64,000 nt of DNA from NCBI RefSeq assembly GCF_016117655.1, contig NZ_CP064936.1:1116001-1180000 (forward strand), given 5' to 3'. Shown here piece after piece: positions 58,750-64,000 of the stretch. Below the pieces are notes generated by a model, which worked only from the letters and a program-made list of their open reading frames with translations, did not search any database and was not told the origin of the DNA. The stretch is from Treponema peruense. Its GTDB lineage: Bacteria; Spirochaetota; Spirochaetia; Treponematales; Treponemataceae. Made by a program: the position numbers and the translations under genes. Every line of letters begins with the position of its first letter. The first letter of the stretch is position 1.

Positions 58750-60242
58750 CACACATGTTGAATAATGCCAATAATGAACAGAATAAAATTCAGAATGAGT
58801 TAAAAGCTGACGATAGGTTTGCTGAAGAACGCCCGAAGTTTCATTTTGCTTCGCCATGCGGTTGGATAAATGACCCGAACGGATTTTCAGTTTTTAAAAA
58901 TGAGATTCATCTTTTTGCGCAATATCACCCGTATTCTACTCATTGGGGGCCGATGCATTGGGCTCATGCAACTTCAAAAGATTTTATTTTGTGGAATATT
59001 CAGGATGTTGCTCTTGCTCCTGATACTGATGTAGATAATGGCGGATGTTTTTCGGGAACAAGTTTTGAAAAAGACGGAAAACATATTATTGCTTACACAG
59101 GCGTTCACGAAGAAGATGGAAAAACTGTTCAGGAACAATGTATTGCAATCGGTGATGGAAAAACATATACAAAGTTTTGTGAAAATCCTGTAATCACTTA
59201 TAAAAATATTCCGTTTGAATATCAGAGAAGCGATTTCAGAGACCCTAAGATTTGGGCTGAAGGCGATAAATATTTTCTTGCAGCTGTATTGAAGAAAAAA
59301 AATAATCTCGGTGCACTTGTTCTGTTTGAATCAAAAGATTTGCATGAATGGAATTATGTGGGGCTTGTTGACGAAAGTCGTGACGGTTTAAGCGGAATGT
59401 GGGAATGTCCCGATATTTTCAAACTTGACGGCAAAGATGTGATTATTTTATCTCCTCAGGAAATGAAAGAAGATGAAAAACTCGGCTTTCATAACGGAAA
59501 CAACAGCGTGTATATGACAGGAAGCCTTGATTTGACTTCTGCAAAATTTGTAAGAGAAATTCGTTCTGAAAATAGTTATACTGCAGCCCAAATTGATTAC
59601 GGAATTGATTTTTACGCACCGCAGACAACTGTTGCTAGTGATGGAAGAAGAATTATGATTGCCTGGATGCAAAGCTGGGAAAGTTATATTACTCCAAGAA
59701 AATATTTGTGGTCAGGAATGATGACAATTCCACGCGAAATTAATTTGCCTAACGGAAAACTTTACCAGAATCCTGTAAAAGAAATTGAAAATTACAGGGA
59801 TAAAAACTTTTCGGGAATTATCGAATCTTCGGCAAAAAAACAAGTTATCAGCGGTTTGTGTTTAAGACAATTTGATGCAGAATTTGTACTTTCTGTTCCA
59901 CAAAATGAAGAAGGAAAATTTATTTTGAATATTGCAGAAAGTAAAGATTATTCGGCAACAATTGTTTATGATGCAAAAACAAAAAAACTGACTTTTGACA
60001 GAAGCAGAACAATTGACGGTGGCGGAAACACAAAATCAAGAAGTATGAAAGTTCTTCCAAATTCCGACGGAAAAATAAAGTTACGAATTTTGTGCGATAC
60101 ATGTTCAGCAGAAGTTTTTGTAAACGACGGAGAATACGCTTTTACAAACGCATTTTTTATTCCGCTCGAATCAAAAACATTCAGCGTTGTAAATACTTTA
60201 TCCGGCAATATTTTATATAATGCATACAGTTTTGCATTTTAA
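58746..60242 (+). CDS. GH32 beta-fructosidase (sucrose or fructan hydrolase)
   Basis: The 498-residue product is a GH32 enzyme with the five-bladed propeller and C-terminal beta-sandwich. The nucleophile motif WINDPNG is at about residue 40, the stabilising Asp is in FRDPKIW and the acid/base Glu is in WECPDIF. No signal peptide is present, so it acts in the cytoplasm on sucrose, sucrose-6-P or short fructans. GGGGA lies 6 nt before ATG 58746. A fructokinase gene follows after 23 bp, which completes the entry of fructose into glycolysis. Confidence 0.95.
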   Translation: MTHMLNNANNEQNKIQNELKADDRFAEERPKFHFASPCGWINDPNGFSVFKNEIHLFAQYHPYSTHWGPMHWAHATSKDFILWNIQDVALAPDTDVDNGGCFSGTSFEKDGKHIIAYTGVHEEDGKTVQEQCIAIGDGKTYTKFCENPVITYKNIPFEYQRSDFRDPKIWAEGDKYFLAAVLKKKNNLGALVLFESKDLHEWNYVGLVDESRDGLSGMWECPDIFKLDGKDVIILSPQEMKEDEKLGFHNGNNSVYMTGSLDLTSAKFVREIRSENSYTAAQIDYGIDFYAPQTTVASDGRRIMIAWMQSWESYITPRKYLWSGMMTIPREINLPNGKLYQNPVKEIENYRDKNFSGIIESSAKKQVISGLCLRQFDAEFVLSVPQNEEGKFILNIAESKDYSATIVYDAKTKKLTFDRSRTIDGGGNTKSRSMKVLPNSDGKIKLRILCDTCSAEVFVNDGEYAFTNAFFIPLESKTFSVVNTLSGNILYNAYSFAF

Positions 60243-60265
60243 GTTATTCTGTAAGTGAGGGCGAT

Positions 60266-61246
60266 ATGAAAGATAAAAAATTTGATGTAGTTGCGCTTGG
60301 TGAACTGTTAATTGATTTTATCCAAAATGGAATAAGTCAGAACGGAAACTGGATGCTTGAGGCAAATCCTGGCGGCGCTCCGTGCAATGTTCTGGCGATG
60401 CTTCAAAAACTGGGTCACAAAACTTCGTTTATAGGAAAAGTCGGCGATGATATGTTCGGCAATATGTTAAAAGAAAGAATTGCTGCGTTGGGTATCGGAA
60501 CTGAAAATCTTGTTATATCAAAGTCAGAAAAAACAACACTCGCCTTTGTAAGAACTGCAGAGGACGGCGACAGAAGTTTTTCTTTTTACAGAAATAACAG
60601 TGCCGACTGCTCGTTAAAAAAAGAAGAAATTGATTTTGACTTGATTGCTTCGTCAAAAATTCTTCATTACGGAACTCTTTCTATGACAAACGAGCCTGTA
60701 AATTCCGCAACAGAGGTAACGCTTGAATTTGCAAAAAAAAGCGACGTTTTACTTTCGTTTGATCCGAACCTCAGAATGATGCTTTGGGATAATGAATCTC
60801 ACGCAAAAGAAAGAATTCTTTATGGAATAAGTATGTGCAATATTTTGAAGATTGCCGAAGAAGAACTTGAGTTTGTTACAGGAAAACCGCAGATTAAAGA
60901 TGGAATTCTTGAATTAAGAAAAAAATTTAATATTCCGCTTATTACAGTTACAAGAGGCAAAAACGGCTGCGTCGGATTTTTTGATAACGGGAAAAGTTTG
61001 CTTGAAAAAGCTGTTCCGACTTTTACAAATGTCAAAACGATTGATACAACAGGTGCCGGCGACACATTCTGCGCATGTATTCTGCATGAAATTCTTCAAA
61101 ACGGTTACAATGATTTTACAGAAGAACGCCTTGAACACATGCTTGTATTTGCCAACGCTGCTTCTTCTTTGATAACAACTAAAAAAGGTGCGCTTTGTGT
61201 TATGCCGAATAAAGAAGAAGTTGAAAAATTGATTCTCCAAAAATGA
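60266..61246 (+). CDS. PfkB-family fructokinase
   Basis: The 326-residue product is a ribokinase-fold sugar kinase. ALGELLIDF, NPGGAPCNVLAMLQKLG and the catalytic DTTGAGDTFCACIL (with its Asp base) are diagnostic, and the context with GH32 makes fructose the likely substrate. GAGGG lies 6 nt before the ATG. It is the last intact gene of this operon. Confidence 0.93.
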   Translation: MKDKKFDVVALGELLIDFIQNGISQNGNWMLEANPGGAPCNVLAMLQKLGHKTSFIGKVGDDMFGNMLKERIAALGIGTENLVISKSEKTTLAFVRTAEDGDRSFSFYRNNSADCSLKKEEIDFDLIASSKILHYGTLSMTNEPVNSATEVTLEFAKKSDVLLSFDPNLRMMLWDNESHAKERILYGISMCNILKIAEEELEFVTGKPQIKDGILELRKKFNIPLITVTRGKNGCVGFFDNGKSLLEKAVPTFTNVKTIDTTGAGDTFCACILHEILQNGYNDFTEERLEHMLVFANAASSLITTKKGALCVMPNKEEVEKLILQK

Positions 61247-61278
61247 GAAAACTTCCTTAACCAAAAAATGTTTTATGG

Positions 61279-61284
61279 TATAGT
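61279..61284 (+). promoter_or_regulatory. -10 element of the LysR pseudogene
   Basis: TATAGT ends 6 nt before ATG 61291 with no SD, the same arrangement as at the other predicted leaderless genes. A TTAACC at 61257-61262 may be a weak -35. Confidence 0.4.
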
Positions 61285-61290
61285 TTTGTT

Positions 61291-62194
61291 ATGGAAATTC
61301 GTACATTAAGATATTTTCTTGCCGTTGCGCGTGAAGAAGGAATTAACCGTGCTGCAGAAGTTTTAAATGTTACACAGCCAACTTTAGCCGCCAGATGCAG
61401 GACTTGGAAGAAAGCCTTGGTGTAAAACTTTTTATCCGCTGACCAAGAAAAATTACGCTTACAAACGAAGGTTTTTATTCCTCCGCCGTGCAGAAGAAAT
61501 TCTTTCGCTTGTAGAATAAACTCAAAACGAACTTACAGAACAGGACGAATTTCTTGAAGGAAAAATTTCTTTTGGTTGCGGTGAATTGGCAGCTATGAAA
61601 ATATTGCCTGAACTAATCAAAGATTTTAAGAATTTTCACCCGGCCGTAACTTACGATATTTTTACAGCAAATGCTGATGTAATAAAAGAACAAATGAAAA
61701 AAGGAATTATCGACATTGGAATTTTACTTGAACCGATTGATATAGAAAAATTTTCGTTTGTTCGATTTGAAAAATGTGAAGAATGGGTTGCTTTGATAAA
61801 TGCAGATGATCCTTTGGCAAAAAAAGAATATATAACACCAAAAGATTTTGAAAACAAACCTTTAATTCTTCCACGCCGCTCTAATGTTCAAAACGAAATT
61901 CTTTCTTGGCTGGGTGAATATTTTGATGAAAAAAAATTAATGTTCACAAGTAGTTTTACTACAAACGGAGCATTAATGGTTCAGGCAGGGCTTGCTAGTT
62001 TTATTACAATCGGAAATTCAACTCCGTTTGAATATAATTCACCTTCTTCAAAAATTGTAAGTCGCCCGTTAAAACCAAAACTTACCGCAAACAGCGTAAT
62101 TGCTTGGAAAAAAGGTCAGCCGCTTTCGCCGGCTGTCAGAAAATTTATTGAAATGTTCAGATTCAGTAAGTTTAACAGTCAGGAAAATGTTTGA
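61291..62194 (+). pseudogene. LysR-family regulator, broken by frameshifts and stops
   Basis: The first frame reads MEIRTLRYFLAVAREEGI then RAAEVLNVTQPTL, a LysR HTH. A one-base loss near 61386-61392 shifts the frame (expected ARQMQDLEESLGVKLFIR continues in another frame). A TGA interrupts at 61440-61442, where Gly would be expected; a second one-base loss lies near 61477-61482; a TAA interrupts at 61517-61519, where Lys would be expected. From about 61520 the effector domain is open to the end (GKISFGCGELAAMKILPELIKDF...). The lesions are all in the first 230 bases. If they are not sequencing errors, the sucrose/fructan operon has lost its regulator. Confidence 0.8.
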
Positions 62195-62241
62195 ATTTAT
62201 TTATACCTTTAGGGCATGTCTTCTTATAAAAACAAAGTATT

Positions 62242-62281
62242 TTTCATAATCTGAATTTAGTGATAAATTCAGATTATGAAA
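62242..62281. repeat. Perfect 18-bp palindrome with GTGA loop
   Basis: TTTCATAATCTGAATTTA (62242-62259) and its exact complement (62264-62281) flank GTGA. Neither side has a T-run, so it is not a classical terminator. It lies between the broken LysR gene and the acetyltransferase remnant. Confidence 0.7.
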
Positions 62282-62313
62282 GAACAAAGACCTGATTTAA
62301 GAATTCAAAATAA

Positions 62314-62820
62314 ACCGCGCCACAAAAAAAATTACGCACGGCAAAAAGACTTTCATTTTTTAATAAAGTTCCACCCTTCTCTTGTCTGCATGAAATTGCG
62401 TTGAAAAAGATTTTTGGTTCTATGGGAGAAAACTGTTACATTCAGCCTCCGATTTACGTGAACATTGGCGATAACATTTTTATCGAGAACCGTGTTTCAA
62501 TCAATCCGTATTTTAAATGTATGGCAGCAGGAAAAGTCACGATTGAAGATGATGTAAAAATTGCAATCGGTGTTTCTGTTTTGACAAACAAGCACGATTT
62601 TTATGATCGCTATGTTCTTACAATAAAAGATGTTCTGATTAAGAAAAATGCATGGATTGGAGCAGGTGCAATAATTCTTGCAGGCGTTACGATTGGGGAA
62701 AATGCAGTTGTAGGTGCCGGAAGTGTTGTAACTCATGATGTTAAAGACGGTGAAGTAGTTGCCGGAAATCCTGCAAGAGTTATAAGAACTCTTGATTTGA
62801 ATAAATTTGAAAAAATTTGA
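62314..62820 (+). pseudogene. Sugar O-acetyltransferase (maltose/galactoside type), N-terminally damaged
   Basis: From about 62340 the frame reads AKRLSFFNKVPPF, then ALKKIFGSMGENCYIQPPIY, and continues with left-handed beta-helix hexapeptides (VTIEDDVKIAIGVSV, AWIGAGAIILAGVTIGENAVVGAGSVV) and the C-terminal AGNPARVIR. The catalytic His region is NKHDFYDRYV, where the family has TATHP-type residues. The usual first 30-40 residues are missing: a stop at 62311-62313 precedes the frame and no ATG with an SD lies near. An intact 139-residue product could start at TTG 62401, but it would lack the N-terminal helices. Confidence 0.65.
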
Positions 62821-62822
62821 TT

Positions 62823-64000
62823 TCAATTTATTTCGCTCTTAAGCAAGGCCACATCATGACTATTATTCTTCGGTTCTAATCTATTAAGGACTTTCTTTTC
62901 CACCTCTTGTGTCCAATAAATTTTTAGTTTTTTTCTTGCACGAGTAATCGCAGTGTAAAAAATACTGTGAGTTATCAATTCATCAATCTCATCCGTTATA
63001 ATAATTTTAACAGAATCATATTCCAATCCTTGTGCTTTGTGAATTGAAACAGCATATGCAATTTGAAACGGAACAATTGTTTTTGAAGCACCATCATCAT
63101 CCTCATCTGTACTTTTGTTTTTATTAACTGCAAAGCGGATAATTGAATTGCCGTTTTCAGTACTTCCAATAATCTTAAAATCATAATCCTCCACATTTAG
63201 CTCAATAAGTGGTCTATCAATCTCTATATCAAATTGAATGCGCTCGGTTGGCTTGTCTTTATCCAAAGTTATAAAATCTAAAATTCGGGCTTTCATATTA
63301 TTATGAATAATCGGCACTTGTTCTTTATTCTGACTAAAAAAATTATCAGCAGAATCATTAAACAGGATTGGATCACCAACTTTATATCGTTGTATCCCTC
63401 TCCATATCTCTTTGCCACTATTGTTTTCTTGCATAAAGTGATTAATATTATTAATTCCGTATAGTCCGCCATAATTCAGACAAAGAATTATTTCTTTGTC
63501 CTCGACAGAAGCAAAAATAGAAGGATCAAGGTTAGCTGAGAATTCACCACCTTGCAATCTATCAAGGACATCATCTTCCATTCTGCGTATATTATCCCAT
63601 AATGCAAGTAGCTGCTTACTGTCACTTCTATATGGCTTAGTTAATTCACAAACTGCTGATTTCGGCAAAAAACTACGAACAGCATCAAACCAATTACCAA
63701 ATTCAATAGCTTCTATCTGATAAGTGTCTCCAACTAAGACAAGTAGCTTGAATTTCGCAAGTTCAAGCAACTTTCTCATATTTTGATTACTAATAGTACT
63801 ACATTCATCAATTATAAGAATGTCATAATCTCGTTTCAAATCCTTTGTATTTATAAACTTAGTAATCGTCATAAACTCACAATTTGATGATGCAGCAACT
63901 TTTCTCTTAAGATTATTCACCGCAGGATTTGTATGAGCTAAATAAATCCTAGAATAATTATTAAAAAGGTGCGAAACATGATTTATAAGAGTTGTTTTGC
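62823..64000 (-). CDS. Superfamily 1 DNA helicase, RecD/UvrD_C_2 type (runs off right edge)
   Basis: The minus strand is open from 64000 to the stop at 62823, giving 392 codons. Walker A residues KTTLIN are at the very edge, so about the N-terminal part is missing. DILIIDECS is motif II, VLVGDTYQIEAI is motif III, ELTKPYRSD is motif IV-like, and the C-terminal AYAVSIHKAQGLEYDSVKIII with FYTAITRARKKL is the UvrD_C_2 domain. It is an ATP-dependent DNA helicase of unknown role, possibly part of a defence or mobile locus beyond the edge. Its stop is 2 bp from that of the acetyltransferase remnant. Confidence 0.85.
   Translation of the reverse strand, partial: KTTLINHVSHLFNNYSRIYLAHTNPAVNNLKRKVAASSNCEFMTITKFINTKDLKRDYDILIIDECSTISNQNMRKLLELAKFKLLVLVGDTYQIEAIEFGNWFDAVRSFLPKSAVCELTKPYRSDSKQLLALWDNIRRMEDDVLDRLQGGEFSANLDPSIFASVEDKEIILCLNYGGLYGINNINHFMQENNSGKEIWRGIQRYKVGDPILFNDSADNFFSQNKEQVPIIHNNMKARILDFITLDKDKPTERIQFDIEIDRPLIELNVEDYDFKIIGSTENGNSIIRFAVNKNKSTDEDDDGASKTIVPFQIAYAVSIHKAQGLEYDSVKIIITDEIDELITHSIFYTAITRARKKLKIYWTQEVEKKVLNRLEPKNNSHDVALLKSEIN

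Overview
The window reads as a chromosome segment of a plant-polysaccharide-degrading, gut- or rumen-type Treponema (Spirochaetes). The basis is the gene content: a divergent second FliG, the TIGR03545/TIGR03546 pair, a uvrA-lptD neighbour pair like the one I recall in Treponema pallidum, a treponeme-type DUF5312-like protein, and secreted or lipoprotein glycoside hydrolases for xyloglucan and fructan. The genus is an inference from protein recognition, not from a database search.

Layout. 1-7.8 kb: a truncated YesM-type sensor kinase diverges from a GH3 glycosidase and a GH74 xyloglucanase lipoprotein, followed by a convergent sialic-acid-type synthase (neuB). 7.9-24.4 kb: the TIGR03546/TIGR03545 membrane pair, yebC, ruvC, a fliG paralogue, an M16C peptidase, a small unknown gene, a tocopherol-cyclase-like protein, clpB and a complete riboflavin operon (ribD-ribE-ribBA-ribH). 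24.5-37.2 kb: two tRNAs (Glu-CTC, Gln-CTG), a DUF5312-like gene with pgeF, argG, malQ, a split chromate-type transporter, deoD, a sugar nucleotidyltransferase, manA, lon and a flavoredoxin. 37.3-44.5 kb: an MMPL/RND exporter, a LolA-like periplasmic protein and an outer-membrane barrel-like protein on the minus strand, diverging from an ArsR-HAD fusion regulator; the gaps are unusually rich in palindromes and repeats. 44.6-51.4 kb: uvrA, lptD and a small unknown gene. 51.5-56.6 kb: a 16S-23S-5S rRNA operon without a spacer tRNA. 56.6-64 kb: a visibly more AT-rich accessory region with an alkD-like gene, gene remnants, a GNAT-GH32-fructokinase sucrose/fructan set, a decayed LysR regulator, a truncated acetyltransferase and a helicase that runs off the right edge.

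The strongest cross-cutting observation is that about ten genes have a convincing -10 hexamer (often with a -35 at exactly 17 bp) only 6-9 nt before their start codon and no evident Shine-Dalgarno sequence, so their mRNAs should be leaderless. Other genes, internal to operons or first in them, have ordinary AGGAG-type sites, and the 16S 3' end keeps the CCTCC anti-SD. The most interesting candidate system is the ArsR-HAD regulator with its divergent MMPL/LolA-like/outer-membrane trio: it has operator-like palindromes, a 203-bp MITE-like palindromic element and a family of hairpin repeats whose stems vary while the loop is conserved.
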